Assembly (NCBI RefSeq): GCF_000959445.1
Contig: NZ_CP009631.1
Span: 1,054,001 to 1,118,000, forward strand
DNA: 64,000 nt
Direction of reading: 5' to 3'
From: Burkholderia vietnamiensis LMG 10929
Lineage (GTDB): Bacteria > Pseudomonadota > Gammaproteobacteria > Burkholderiales > Burkholderiaceae
The position numbers and the translations under genes were made by a program. This document shows positions 31,833 to 40,487 of this stretch, piece by piece; position 1 is the stretch's first letter, and every line of letters starts with the position of its first letter. Under the pieces are notes generated by a model. The model was not told the DNA's origin, did no database searches, and saw only the letters and a list, made by a program, of their open reading frames with translations.

Positions 31833-32696
31833 TCACGGCGCGATCACCGGATGTTTCAATGCATGCGCGGTTTCGATCCACTGCGCGTGGAACTCGGTCG
31901 CGTCGGGCCGCAGCCCCAACTCGCCGTTGCGATACGCCATCGCGAGCGTCTGCACGGCTTCCGGCAGTTCATGCTCCGCCGCGCGGCGATACAGCGCGAG
32001 CGCGCGCGCTTCGTCGCGCGGCACGCCGCTGCCGTCGCGGTATGCGTTCGCGAGCATGAAGTCCGCGGCCGGGATGTCGGCGCGCGCGGCGCGCTCGAAC
32101 CACTGCGCGGCCCGCGCGGGATCGGCCGCGGTGCCGTAGCCGCTGCGGTAGATCAGCCCGAGGTAGTACGCGGCCGCCGCTTCGCCGTGGCCGGCCGCTT
32201 CGCCGAGCAGCGCGCGTGCGCGCGCGTAGTCCTTCGGCAGGTCGCCGCTGCCGAGCAGCAGTGCCTTGCCGAGCGCGAGCTGCGCCCGTCGTGCGGCCGG
32301 TGCGTCGGCTTGCCCGTCGGCCCGTGCCGCGGTTTCGAGCCAGTTGCGCCCCTCGTCGCGCAGCCCCGCCTCGCGCGCGTCGACTAGCGCGATGCCGAGC
32401 GCAGCCTGCGCGTCGGCCGAGCCGCGGCGCGCGAGCGTGCGCAATTGCGCGAGCGCGTGCGGCTCGACGGCCTGCGCGACCATCGCCTGCCACTCGTCGA
32501 TCTGCGCGGCGCTCGGCGCCGGGCCGGCCGCGCGCCAGCCGGTCGCCGCGACCACCGCCGCGACGGTCACGGCCGCCGCCGCCAGCAACGCGGCCGGCGG
32601 CAGCTTCGCGCGCACGAGACGCCGCACGGCGGCGGGGAAACCGGCCTCGGCCGGCCGCATGGTGCGGATCGGTTGCATCGTGGCTCGCGTCGTCAT
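31833..32696 (-). CDS. Sel1/TPR-repeat protein, membrane-anchored
   Basis: About 287 residues. A basic N-terminus and one hydrophobic helix (PPAALLAAAAVTVAAVVAATGW) precede a periplasmic array of Sel1-like repeats, visible as AQAALGIALVDAREAG, AAAYYLGLIYRSGYGTAADPARAAQWFERAARAD, ADFMLANAYRDGSGVPRDEARALALYRRAAEHE and AVQTLAMAYRNGELG. Such repeats serve as protein-binding scaffolds. The ATG overlaps the nucleotidase stop by 4 bp, so it is coupled to that gene. Two later in-frame ATGs (MQPIR, MRPAE) could also be starts. Function unknown. Confidence 0.82.
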   Translation of the reverse strand: MTTRATMQPIRTMRPAEAGFPAAVRRLVRAKLPPAALLAAAAVTVAAVVAATGWRAAGPAPSAAQIDEWQAMVAQAVEPHALAQLRTLARRGSADAQAALGIALVDAREAGLRDEGRNWLETAARADGQADAPAARRAQLALGKALLLGSGDLPKDYARARALLGEAAGHGEAAAAYYLGLIYRSGYGTAADPARAAQWFERAARADIPAADFMLANAYRDGSGVPRDEARALALYRRAAEHELPEAVQTLAMAYRNGELGLRPDATEFHAQWIETAHALKHPVIAP

Positions 32697-34759
32697 TGCG
32701 TGAGGTCGATCTCGTAGATGGCGAGGTTCTTGCCCGAGCCGTCGTCGGCGGCGACCTGCGTGAGGCCGGTCAGGCCGGCGGCCGTCGCGTCGGCGAGCCG
32801 GTTCGGCGCCGACGTGAACCGCACGTGCGCGAGCGAGCTGGCGAGCTTCGTGAAGCGCCAGCTGCGCTGCGCGCCGTCCGCCGCGCGCGTGATCGTGCCG
32901 CGCTTCTTGATGAACGCGATCAGCACGTCGCGGTTCGCGTCGGGCGACGCGAAGATCGTCTTGCTGCCGTCGAGGCCCGGGAAGTTGCCGCCGCCGCTCG
33001 CACGGTAGTTGTTGGTCGCGACGATGAACTGCGCGTTCGGGTCGAGCGGCGCGCCCTTGTACGTCAGGTTGCGAATGCGGCTGCCGACCGGCTGAGTGAC
33101 GTCGATCTCGTAGGCGAGGTCGGCCGACGTGAACATGTCGAAGTTGTAGCCGGGGAAGCTGCTGACGAGCGGCTGCACGGTCGCCTTGGTCGGGTCGATC
33201 GTGTTGAAGCGCCTGGCGGCCGTCTCGAGCCAGTTCTTCACGTCGGCGCCGCTCACCTTCACCGCATACACGGTGTTCGGATACAGGTACAGGTCGGCCG
33301 CGTTGTTGATCGCGAGCGCGCCCGGCGCGACGTCGGTGTAGTCGCTGCCGCCGCCGAAGCCGCTCTTGAACGGCGCGCTCACCGACAGCACCGGCAGCGA
33401 CGCGTACTGCGGCAGGTTCGCCTGCACGTAGGTCTTCACGTAGTCGGCCTGCGCCTCGTTGACGATCTGGATCGCGCCCGGATCGCCGACGTCCGCGAAG
33501 TACGAGTTCATCCGGTAGTCGGTCGAGCCGATCGGCGTCTTCACGTAGTCGATGGTCGCCTGGTGCTCGGCCGCGATCGCCGCGGACACCGACGGATCGG
33601 CCGCGACGTAGCTCTTGTCGGCGTTCTGGATCGGCCGCGCCTCGACGGTGGTCTGCGACTTGTCGACGCTCCAGGTCTTGCCGTCGAACTTCAGCCCGAG
33701 CTTGATCACGCCCAGATGCTTGCCCCAGTAGTTCGCCATCACGGTCGGCACGCCGTTGACGGTGCCCTTCACCTTGTCGACGCCCGGCAGGTTGAACTGC
33801 GCGACCGTGCTGTTCGCGTCGGGGAACACCTGGTGCGAATGGCCGATCAGCATCGCGTCGATGCCCGGCACGGTCGACAGCCACCAGCTGCCGTTTTCCA
33901 TCGTCGGCGAATACGCCGTGTTGTCGAGCCCGCCGTGCGAGATCGCCACGACCAGATCGGCGCCCTTCGCGCGCATCTCGGGGATGTACTTCTCCGCCGC
34001 TTCCTTCAGGCCGGTCGTATAGACCTTGCCGTCGAGCCAGCGTTTGTCCCAGCTCATGATCGCGGGCGGCGTGAAGCCGATGATGCCGACCTTCACCGGC
34101 GCGCTGACCGTCTTGCCGTCGGGCGTGACGGCCGTGACCGTGCGCGTGAGGATCGTGTACGGCGTGAACAGCGGCGCGTTGGTCTTCGCGCTGATCACGT
34201 TGGCGAGCACCTGCGGGAAGTTCGGCCCCGCGCACTTCTTCTGCTGCGCGGGGGCCGGCAGCCCGTCGACGTCGAACGTGTTGCCGGTGACCTGCGACAG
34301 GTACGGCAGCCCGTAGTTGAATTCGTGGTTGCCGATCCCGCCGCCGTCGAATCTGGCGGCGTTCATCACCTTGTAGATCGCGAGCGTCTGGTCGCAGCCG
34401 AGCGGCTTCACGAGCGCCTGGTAGTCGGCCAGCGCGGTGCCCTGGATCGTGTCGCCGTTGTCGAGCAGCAGCGAGTTCGGATACTGCGCGCGCGCCTGCG
34501 CGATCAGCGTCGACACGCGCTCGAAGCCGAGCGAGTTGTCGGCGGCGAGCTTGAAATAGTCGTACGACAGCACGTTGGTGTGCAGGTCGGTCGTTTCGAG
34601 CAGCGCGAGCGTCGCCGTCGTGCCGGCGGGCGCCTGGGCCTGCGTTTGCGGCGCCGAAGCGGTGACGTCGTCGCCGCCGCAACCGGCGAGCGCGAACGCG
34701 AGGGAGGCGAGCGCGGCGGCGGTGCGCACGCGGCGGCGGGAAAGCGGGGGGAGACGCAT
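32693..34759 (-). CDS. cpdB: 2',3'-cyclic-nucleotide 2'-phosphodiesterase/3'-nucleotidase, lipoprotein
   Basis: Periplasmic enzyme of 688 residues that hydrolyses 2',3'-cyclic nucleotides to 3'-nucleotides and then to nucleosides and phosphate for scavenging. A lipobox LAGC with Cys27 predicts a lipoprotein, unlike soluble E. coli CpdB. The calcineurin-like metal site is clear: LLETTDLHTNVLSYDYFK (D-x-H), LLDNGDTIQG, GNHEFNYG and ISHGGLDN. The C-terminal 5'-nucleotidase domain contains NNYRASGGGNFPG. Followed by a coupled Sel1-repeat gene. Confidence 0.92.
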   Translation of the reverse strand: MRLPPLSRRRVRTAAALASLAFALAGCGGDDVTASAPQTQAQAPAGTTATLALLETTDLHTNVLSYDYFKLAADNSLGFERVSTLIAQARAQYPNSLLLDNGDTIQGTALADYQALVKPLGCDQTLAIYKVMNAARFDGGGIGNHEFNYGLPYLSQVTGNTFDVDGLPAPAQQKKCAGPNFPQVLANVISAKTNAPLFTPYTILTRTVTAVTPDGKTVSAPVKVGIIGFTPPAIMSWDKRWLDGKVYTTGLKEAAEKYIPEMRAKGADLVVAISHGGLDNTAYSPTMENGSWWLSTVPGIDAMLIGHSHQVFPDANSTVAQFNLPGVDKVKGTVNGVPTVMANYWGKHLGVIKLGLKFDGKTWSVDKSQTTVEARPIQNADKSYVAADPSVSAAIAAEHQATIDYVKTPIGSTDYRMNSYFADVGDPGAIQIVNEAQADYVKTYVQANLPQYASLPVLSVSAPFKSGFGGGSDYTDVAPGALAINNAADLYLYPNTVYAVKVSGADVKNWLETAARRFNTIDPTKATVQPLVSSFPGYNFDMFTSADLAYEIDVTQPVGSRIRNLTYKGAPLDPNAQFIVATNNYRASGGGNFPGLDGSKTIFASPDANRDVLIAFIKKRGTITRAADGAQRSWRFTKLASSLAHVRFTSAPNRLADATAAGLTGLTQVAADDGSGKNLAIYEIDLTQ

Positions 34760-35003
34760 CGATTGTCCTGTTCGGGTTCTGTTCTATGGGTCACGCGGTG
34801 CGCGGCGCGATGGCGGCGCGGGTGCCGACGGCCTGATGTGCGGCGCGTGAGAGTATCGAAAGGAAACATGACGGAAGAATGAAAGGTGGCGCGCCGCAGG
34901 CAGCGCAGGCACCGAAGGCACCTCAGGCGCCATTCGCCGCGGCAATGCGCCGCCGCACGGGCGTGGGATGGGCATCGTCACGTCGCGGCGCCGGGCGGTT
35001 CGA

Positions 35004-35009
35004 TACAAT
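35004..35009 (+). promoter_or_regulatory. -10 element of the MCE transport operon
   Basis: TACAAT 34 bp upstream of the first start codon, predicting a leader of roughly 28 nt. The -35 region is not well conserved. It lies in the 283-bp divergent spacer shared with the cyclic nucleotidase gene. Confidence 0.45.
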
Positions 35010-35042
35010 GGGCGCTGACATTTTTTTGCAAACAACCCGCCC

Positions 35043-36167
35043 TTGGACATCGACACTCCTCCCGGGCTGTCCGTCGACGCCGGCGAACAGGGCCAGACGG
35101 TGCGCCTGTACGGCCAGTGGACCGCGCTCGCGCTCGCCCGCAATCGCGGCGCCATCACGCGCCGCGTCGCGGGCCTCGCGTCCGCGCGCCCGCGCGAATG
35201 GGATCTGTCGGGCATCGAGCGGCTCGACCACGTCGGCGGCCAGGCGCTGTGGCGCGTATGGGGCCGCAAGCTGCCGGCCGGCGTCGAGCTGAGCGACACG
35301 CAGCGCACCATCTTCGAGCGCATCGAGCGTCTCGACAGCCAGCGCGAGGCGCCCGAGCGCGTCGTGCGATTCGATCCGGTCACGCGCCTCGGGCTGGCGA
35401 TCTTCACGTTCGGCGAGCATCTGCAGGGCGGCATCGCGATGTTCGGCCGCGTGATCCTCGACGCGCTGTCGGTGCTGCGCCGGCCGCAGACGATGCCGTG
35501 GAAGGAAACCTCGGCGAACATCTACAGCGCCGGCGCGCAGGCGCTGCCGATCACCGCGCTGGTCGCGTTCCTGATCGGCATCGTGCTCAGCTATCTGTCC
35601 GCGCAGCAGCTGCAGATGTTCGGCGCGAACCGCTACATCGTGAACATCCTCGGGCTGTCGGTGATCCGCGAGCTCGGCCCCGTGTTGTCGGCGATCCTGG
35701 TCGCGGGCCGCTCGGGCTCGGCGATCACCGCGCGGATCGGCGTGATGCGCGTGACCGAGGAGCTCGACGCGATGCGCGTGATGGGCATCCCGCACGGGCT
35801 GCGGCTGGTGCTGCCGCGCGTGCTGGCGCTCGGCGTCGCGATGCCGCTGCTGGTGATGTGGACCAACATCATCGCGCTGACCGGCGGCGCGCTCGCCGCG
35901 AAGTTCGTGCTCGCGATCGACTTCAACTATTTCGTGCGTTCGCTGCCGGGCGTCGTGCCGATCGCGAACCTGTACATCGGCGTCGGCAAGGGCGTCGTGT
36001 TCGGGATGCTGATCGCGCTGGTCGCCTGTCATTTCGGCTTCCGGATCAAGGCGAACTCGCAGAGCCTCGGCGAAGGCACGACGACGTCGGTCGTCACGTC
36101 GATCACGGTCGTGATCCTCGCCGACGCGGTGTTCGCGATCCTGTTTCAGAACGTGGGGCTCGGATGA
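35043..36167 (+). CDS. MlaE-family ABC permease with N-terminal STAS-like domain
   Basis: Inner-membrane permease of an MCE lipid transporter, 374 residues. The first ~100 residues are soluble and STAS/MlaB-like (TVRLYGQWTALALARNR, WDLSGIERLDHVGGQALWRVWG), fused to the permease. The MlaE domain follows with about five helices and the conserved SAILVAGRSGSAITARIGVMRVTEELDAMRVMGI coupling helix. The start is a TTG; no stronger alternative is seen. In the E. coli Mla system STAS (MlaB) and permease (MlaE) are separate proteins. The ATPase gene overlaps its stop. It would move lipids between the inner membrane and the MCE ring. Confidence 0.9.
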   Translation: MDIDTPPGLSVDAGEQGQTVRLYGQWTALALARNRGAITRRVAGLASARPREWDLSGIERLDHVGGQALWRVWGRKLPAGVELSDTQRTIFERIERLDSQREAPERVVRFDPVTRLGLAIFTFGEHLQGGIAMFGRVILDALSVLRRPQTMPWKETSANIYSAGAQALPITALVAFLIGIVLSYLSAQQLQMFGANRYIVNILGLSVIRELGPVLSAILVAGRSGSAITARIGVMRVTEELDAMRVMGIPHGLRLVLPRVLALGVAMPLLVMWTNIIALTGGALAAKFVLAIDFNYFVRSLPGVVPIANLYIGVGKGVVFGMLIALVACHFGFRIKANSQSLGEGTTTSVVTSITVVILADAVFAILFQNVGLG

Positions 36168-37072
36168 GCACGTCTGACCATCCCGCCGCGCAGCCCGCGG
36201 CAGCCGGCGCGGGCGCGGCCGGCGCCGCACCTGGCGCGCCCGGCGGCGAGCTCGTGATCGAGGTGCGCAACCTCACCAAGCGCTACGGGCGCAACATCGT
36301 CCACCAAAAGCTCGACTTCGACGTACGGCGCGGCGAGATCGTCGCGATCGTCGGCGGCTCCGGCTCGGGCAAGACGACGCTGGTGCGGCAGATCCTCGGC
36401 CTCGAGCGGCCGACGTCGGGCACGATCAAGGTGTTCGGCGAGGATACGTCGACGATCGACGAAGCGAGCGCGCGGCTGATGCGCACGCGCTCGGGGATGC
36501 TGTTCCAGCAAGGCGCGCTGTTCTCGTCGATGACGGTGTTCGACAACATCGCGCAGCCGCTGCGCGAGCTCGGCCGCGTGCCGGCCGACCTGCTGCACGA
36601 CATCGTGATGCTCAAGCTCGAGATGGTCGGGCTGCCGGGCAAGCATGCGTCGAAGATGCCGGCCGCGCTGTCGGGCGGGATGGTCAAGCGCGTCGGCATC
36701 GCGCGCGCGATCGCGCTCGAGCCCGAGCTGCTGTTCCTCGACGAGCCGACGGCCGGCCTCGACCCGCAGGCCTCCGACGAATTCGTCGAGCTGATCGGGA
36801 CGCTGCACCGCACGCTCGGGCTGACCGTCGTGATGGTTACGCACGACCTCGACACGATGGTCGCGCTGTCGACGCGCGTCGCGGTGCTGGCCGATCGCAA
36901 GGTGCTGGTCGCGGCGCCGGTCGAGGAGGCCGCGGGCGTCGACCATCCGTTCATCCACGAATATTTCCTGGGGCTGCGCGGGCGCCGCGCATTGCAGGCG
37001 CTGCCGCCCGAGCGGCGCGCGAAGCTGCCGAAGGCGGCCCTCGAACCGGCGCTGTCGAGCGTCGAGCTGTAG
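36164..37072 (+). CDS. MCE transporter ATP-binding protein (MlaF-like)
   Basis: ABC ATPase of 302 residues powering the MlaE-type permease. Walker A GGSGSGKTT is near residue 64. The Q-loop is in MLFQQGALFSSMTVFDN. The signature here is LSGGMVKRVGIARAIA (LSGGM instead of LSGGQ, as in MlaF). Walker B is LLFLDEPTAGLD, and the H-loop MVTHDLDT. The N-terminal 28 residues are Ala/Pro/Gly-rich and extra. The C-terminal tail past the H-loop (about 60 residues) resembles the MlaF extension that reaches across the dimer. Starts within the permease stop (ATGA). Confidence 0.93.
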   Translation: MSTSDHPAAQPAAAGAGAAGAAPGAPGGELVIEVRNLTKRYGRNIVHQKLDFDVRRGEIVAIVGGSGSGKTTLVRQILGLERPTSGTIKVFGEDTSTIDEASARLMRTRSGMLFQQGALFSSMTVFDNIAQPLRELGRVPADLLHDIVMLKLEMVGLPGKHASKMPAALSGGMVKRVGIARAIALEPELLFLDEPTAGLDPQASDEFVELIGTLHRTLGLTVVMVTHDLDTMVALSTRVAVLADRKVLVAAPVEEAAGVDHPFIHEYFLGLRGRRALQALPPERRAKLPKAALEPALSSVEL

Positions 37073-37100
37073 ACGAACGCATCAAGCAAGGAACCCGCGA

Positions 37101-38030
37101 ATGGAAAACAAATCACACGCGTTCTGGGCCGGCCTGTTCACGATCGCGCTGACGCTGGCGATCGCGGGCACCGTGTTCTGGTTCAACGTCGACCGCACCG
37201 TGCGCGTGCCGTACGACCTGCTCGCGCGCACCAACGTGACGGGCCTGTTCCCCGATGCGGCCGTGCGCTTTCGCGGGCTCGACGTCGGCAAGGTGCAGTC
37301 GATCGGCTTCGACCGTACCCATCCGGGCCAGATCCGCATCCGGATTCTCGTCGACCACGACGCGCCGATCACGCAGTCCACTTACGGCAGCCTGGGCTTC
37401 CAGGGCGTCACGGGCATCGCGTTCGTGCAGCTCGAGGACACCGGCCGCGACCTCGCGCCGCTGCCGTCGTCGTCGAAGTCGATCGCGCAGATTCCGATGC
37501 GGCCGAGCCTGTTCGACCAGATCCAGGAGCGCGGCGACGTGCTGCTGCGGCAGCTCGAACAGGCGGCCAAAAGCGCGAACGAGCTGATGTCGCCGGAGAT
37601 GCGCGCGCAGCTGCTCGCGACGGCCGCGAGCCTGCAGCACGCGGCGGACGGCGCGGCGGCCCTGTCGAAGCAGCTCGAGCCGGCGGTGGCCGCGCTGCCC
37701 GACACGATGCATCAGGTCGATCGCGCGATGGCGTCCGCGAACACGCTGCTGCAGCCGAACGGCCCGCTCGTCGCGAACCTGAACAAGGCCGGCTCGGCGG
37801 CCGAGCAGGTCGGCGTCGCGCTGAACGACCTGAACGCACGCGTGCAGTACGACACGCTGCCGCGCTTCAACGCGCTGGCGGGCAGCGTCGGCGATGCGTC
37901 GCGGCAATTGAAGGACGTCGCGGGTGAACTCGGCCGCAATCCGAGCAGTCTGTTGTTCGGCTCGCCCGGCCCCGCGCCGGGCCCCGGCGAGGCGGGCTTC
38001 GTCTGGCCGGGTACGACGGCCGCGAAGTAG
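37101..38030 (+). CDS. MlaD/MCE-domain periplasmic lipid-transport protein
   Basis: Protein of 309 residues with one N-terminal transmembrane helix (FWAGLFTIALTLAIAGTVFWF, about residues 8-28) and one MCE domain at about 40-120 (VTGLFPDAAVRFRGLDVGKVQSIGF, GVTGIAFVQLED). A long helical stretch to about residue 280 (coiled-coil-like, AALSKQLEPAVAALPDTMHQVDRAM) follows. MCE proteins form hexamers with a central lipid pore. The helical tail could form a needle-like extension as in PqiB/LetB relatives (inference). Third gene of the operon, 28 bp after the ATPase. Confidence 0.9.
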   Translation: MENKSHAFWAGLFTIALTLAIAGTVFWFNVDRTVRVPYDLLARTNVTGLFPDAAVRFRGLDVGKVQSIGFDRTHPGQIRIRILVDHDAPITQSTYGSLGFQGVTGIAFVQLEDTGRDLAPLPSSSKSIAQIPMRPSLFDQIQERGDVLLRQLEQAAKSANELMSPEMRAQLLATAASLQHAADGAAALSKQLEPAVAALPDTMHQVDRAMASANTLLQPNGPLVANLNKAGSAAEQVGVALNDLNARVQYDTLPRFNALAGSVGDASRQLKDVAGELGRNPSSLLFGSPGPAPGPGEAGFVWPGTTAAK

Positions 38031-38136
38031 CGCGCCGCCATGCGCTGCCGCCCGCTGTAACCCGCCGCCGCCGCGGCCGCCGTCGGTCGGCGGGCCGCGA
38101 CGCCCGCGCGACGACGTCATCGAAACCGGAAACCTC

Positions 38137-38775
38137 ATGCAGGAACATGCCATGCCACGAATCCTCGAACGCGCGCTGCGCCCGGCCGCGACCGCGCTCG
38201 CGCTGCTGACGCTCGCCCTCGCCGCCGGCTGCGCCGGCAACAGTGCGGCGCTGTCGAACGTCCGCTACGACCTCGGGCCGGCCGCGACGGTCGGCTCGAC
38301 CGGCACGGGCTCGGCGCTGAAGGTGCTCGACATCGCCGCGCCCGACGCGCTCGACTCCGACAAGTTCGTCTACCGCCTCGCGTATGCGGACGCGCAGCGC
38401 ACGGCCGTCTATCGCGACAGCCGCTGGACCGCGCCGCCCGCGCAACTGCTCACGCAGCGCCTGCGCGCGGCGTTGTCGTCGCGCGGCGCGGTGCTCGAAG
38501 GCTCCGACGGCGTGCGCGCGCCGACGCTGAAGGTCGACCTGACCGAGTTCGAGCAGGTGTTCGACGGGCAATCGCAGAGTCACGGCGCCGTCACCGCGCG
38601 CGCGACGTTGATGCAGGACGGCAAGGTGCTCGGTCAGCACACGTTCGTCTCGCGCGCGCCGTCGAGCACGCCCGATGCGGCCGGCGGCGCGAGCGCGCTG
38701 GCCGCCGCGAGCGATGAGCTGGTCGCGCAGATCGCCGCGTGGGTCGGCGTGCAGGCGTACGCGGGCACGCCGTGA
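38137..38775 (+). CDS. ABC-type transport auxiliary lipoprotein (PqiC-like)
   Basis: Predicted outer-membrane lipoprotein of 212 residues. The signal ends LALAAGC at about residue 32. The mature part (YDLGPAATVGSTGTG.. LKVLDIAAPDALDSDKFVYRLAYADAQRTAVYRDSRW) has the N-terminal pattern of the ABC-type transport auxiliary lipoprotein family (PqiC/DUF330). Homologues attach MCE proteins to the outer membrane. Fourth gene of the operon. An alternative start five codons downstream (MPRILERAL) would still give a full signal peptide. Confidence 0.85.
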   Translation: MQEHAMPRILERALRPAATALALLTLALAAGCAGNSAALSNVRYDLGPAATVGSTGTGSALKVLDIAAPDALDSDKFVYRLAYADAQRTAVYRDSRWTAPPAQLLTQRLRAALSSRGAVLEGSDGVRAPTLKVDLTEFEQVFDGQSQSHGAVTARATLMQDGKVLGQHTFVSRAPSSTPDAAGGASALAAASDELVAQIAAWVGVQAYAGTP

Positions 38776-38794
38776 CGCGCGCCGCGCCGCCGCG

Positions 38795-39946
38795 ATGAAC
38801 GCGATACGCATGCCGCGCGCCTCGTCGCTCGCGCTGCAGGCGTTCGCCGCGTACGCGGCGCTCGTCGTCTATGCGTCGCTGTATCCGTTCGAAGGCTGGG
38901 TGTCGCTCGGCATCGGGCCGTTCGACTATCTGTTCGCGCCGCTGCAGCGTTACGTGACCGTGTTCGACGTGGCCACCAACGTGCTCGGCTACATGCCGTT
39001 CGGCGCGCTCGGCGTGCTCGCGCTGCATCCGCGCTGGCGCGGCGTCGCCGCGACGCTGGTGGTGACGGGGCTCGGCGTGCTGCTGTCGGGGACGATGGAG
39101 GCGCTGCAGACCTATCTGCCGACGCGCGTCGCGTCCAATCTCGATCTCGGCGCCAACGCGCTCGGCGCGCTGCTCGGCGCGTCGCTCGCGGCGCCGGCCA
39201 CCGGCGCGCTGCTCGATCGCGGCGCGTTGCGGCGGCTGCGCTTCGCGTGGTTCGAGGCCAACGGCGCGACGCCGCTGCTGCTCGGCGCGCTGTGGCCGTT
39301 CGCGATCCTGTTTCCGTCGCCGTTCCTGTTCGGCATCGGCGACTGGCCGGCCGCGCTGTGGGAGCGCGCGGACCGGTCGATGCAGGACGCGCTGCTCGCC
39401 TGGCTGCCGGCCGCATGGCACGTGAGCGAATGGCCCGAGCGCGTGGACGGCTGGCTGTCCGATTCCGGATGGGAAGCCGCGCTCGGCGCGCTGATGCTGT
39501 TCGCGGCGCTCGCGATCGCGTCGCTGCCGATGCGCCCGAGCGCGCCCCGCGTGCGGCTGCTGATCGCGTTCGTCGCGGCCACGCTCGCGCTGAAGGCGGC
39601 CGCGACCTTCATGCAGTCGAGCACCGGCCTCGTCGTCGTGTGGGCGACGCCCGGCGCGCGGCTCGGCATCGAGCTCGGCTTCGCGGCGGCGCTCGTCGCG
39701 CTGCGCGTGCCGCCCGCGTGGCGGGCGCTGCTGGCGGCCGTCGCGCTGCTGGCGGGCGTCGCGCTCGTGAACCTGCTGCCGGTGAACCCGTTCTTCGACT
39801 TCACGCTGTCGGGCTGGCGGCAGGGCCGCTACGTGCACTTCAACAGCCTCGCGCGCTGGCTCGCATGGATCTGGCCGTACGCGGCGCTGCTCTGGCTCGG
39901 CCAGCGCGTCGAGCATGCGTGGCTGCCGGGGCGGGGGCGGCGCTGA
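38795..39946 (+). CDS. VanZ-like family integral membrane protein
   Basis: Polytopic membrane protein of 383 residues with roughly nine hydrophobic segments. The N-terminal half carries VanZ-family features: YASLYPFEGW near residue 25, FDVATNVLGYMPFGALGVLAL, and MEALQTYLPTRVASNLDLGANALGALLGA. The C-terminal half is additional helices ending LASLARW..WPYAALLWLGQ. It begins 19 bp after the auxiliary lipoprotein gene, so it is likely part of the same transcript. Any role in lipid transport is speculation from position. Confidence 0.85.
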   Translation: MNAIRMPRASSLALQAFAAYAALVVYASLYPFEGWVSLGIGPFDYLFAPLQRYVTVFDVATNVLGYMPFGALGVLALHPRWRGVAATLVVTGLGVLLSGTMEALQTYLPTRVASNLDLGANALGALLGASLAAPATGALLDRGALRRLRFAWFEANGATPLLLGALWPFAILFPSPFLFGIGDWPAALWERADRSMQDALLAWLPAAWHVSEWPERVDGWLSDSGWEAALGALMLFAALAIASLPMRPSAPRVRLLIAFVAATLALKAAATFMQSSTGLVVVWATPGARLGIELGFAAALVALRVPPAWRALLAAVALLAGVALVNLLPVNPFFDFTLSGWRQGRYVHFNSLARWLAWIWPYAALLWLGQRVEHAWLPGRGRR

Positions 39947-39992
39947 TCGGTGCTGACCGGTGCTGACCGGTCCTGACCGGAGCTTGACCGGA
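39942..39992. repeat. 10-bp tandem repeat starting at the VanZ-like stop codon
   Basis: About four and a half units of tgctgaccgg-type decamer (gctgatcggt, gctgaccggt twice, cctgaccgga, then one drifted unit). The first unit contains the stop codon of the VanZ-like gene. Confidence 0.85.
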
Positions 39993-40071
39993 GCCGGGTT
40001 GGTGCTGCGCCCGGGCGGCGCCGGCTCGCCGCCCGGCGTTCCGGCCGCCGACGTTGCCGCGCGCCGGTCGC

Positions 40072-40077
40072 TATAAT
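40072..40077 (+). promoter_or_regulatory. TATAAT -10 element of the ferredoxin gene
   Basis: Perfect TATAAT about 80 bp upstream of the ferredoxin start. No good -35 is found 16-18 bp upstream. It probably drives the ferredoxin-hydrolase pair. Confidence 0.5.
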
Positions 40078-40156
40078 CGAGCGCACCTCCGTTGCACCTG
40101 CGACGGCTCTCGCCCCTCTTTGCGTCCGGCATCGCGCCGGGCCGCTCGTCACCATC

Positions 40157-40474
40157 ATGGATTCCTACTACCAGCACCACGTCTTCTTCTGCCTGAACCA
40201 GCGCGAACCGGGCGCCGAGCGTCCGAGCTGCGCGCAATGCGACGCGCAGACCATGCAGGAATACGCGAAAAAGCGCGTGAAGGAACTGGGCCTCGCGGGG
40301 CCCGGCAAGGTTCGCATCAACAAGGCCGGCTGCCTCGACCGCTGCGAGGAGGGGCCGGTGATGGTCGTGTATCCGGAAGGCACCTGGTACACGTACGTCG
40401 ATCAGGCGGACATCGACGAGATCGTCGAATCGCACCTGCGCGACGGCAAGGTCGTCGAGCGCCTGAAGATCTGA
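40157..40474 (+). CDS. Thioredoxin-like [2Fe-2S] ferredoxin
   Basis: Small electron-transfer protein of 105 residues, thioredoxin-fold ferredoxin group. Cysteines at 12, 25, 28, 59 and 63 (FFCLNQ, SCAQC, AGCLDRC) supply the cluster ligands. The ordering CLDRCEEGPVMVVYPEGTWY is the family hallmark. The redox partner is unknown. The alpha/beta hydrolase gene starts 13 bp later, so they form an operon. Confidence 0.88.
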   Translation: MDSYYQHHVFFCLNQREPGAERPSCAQCDAQTMQEYAKKRVKELGLAGPGKVRINKAGCLDRCEEGPVMVVYPEGTWYTYVDQADIDEIVESHLRDGKVVERLKI

Positions 40475-40487
40475 GCGGGCGGCCCGG

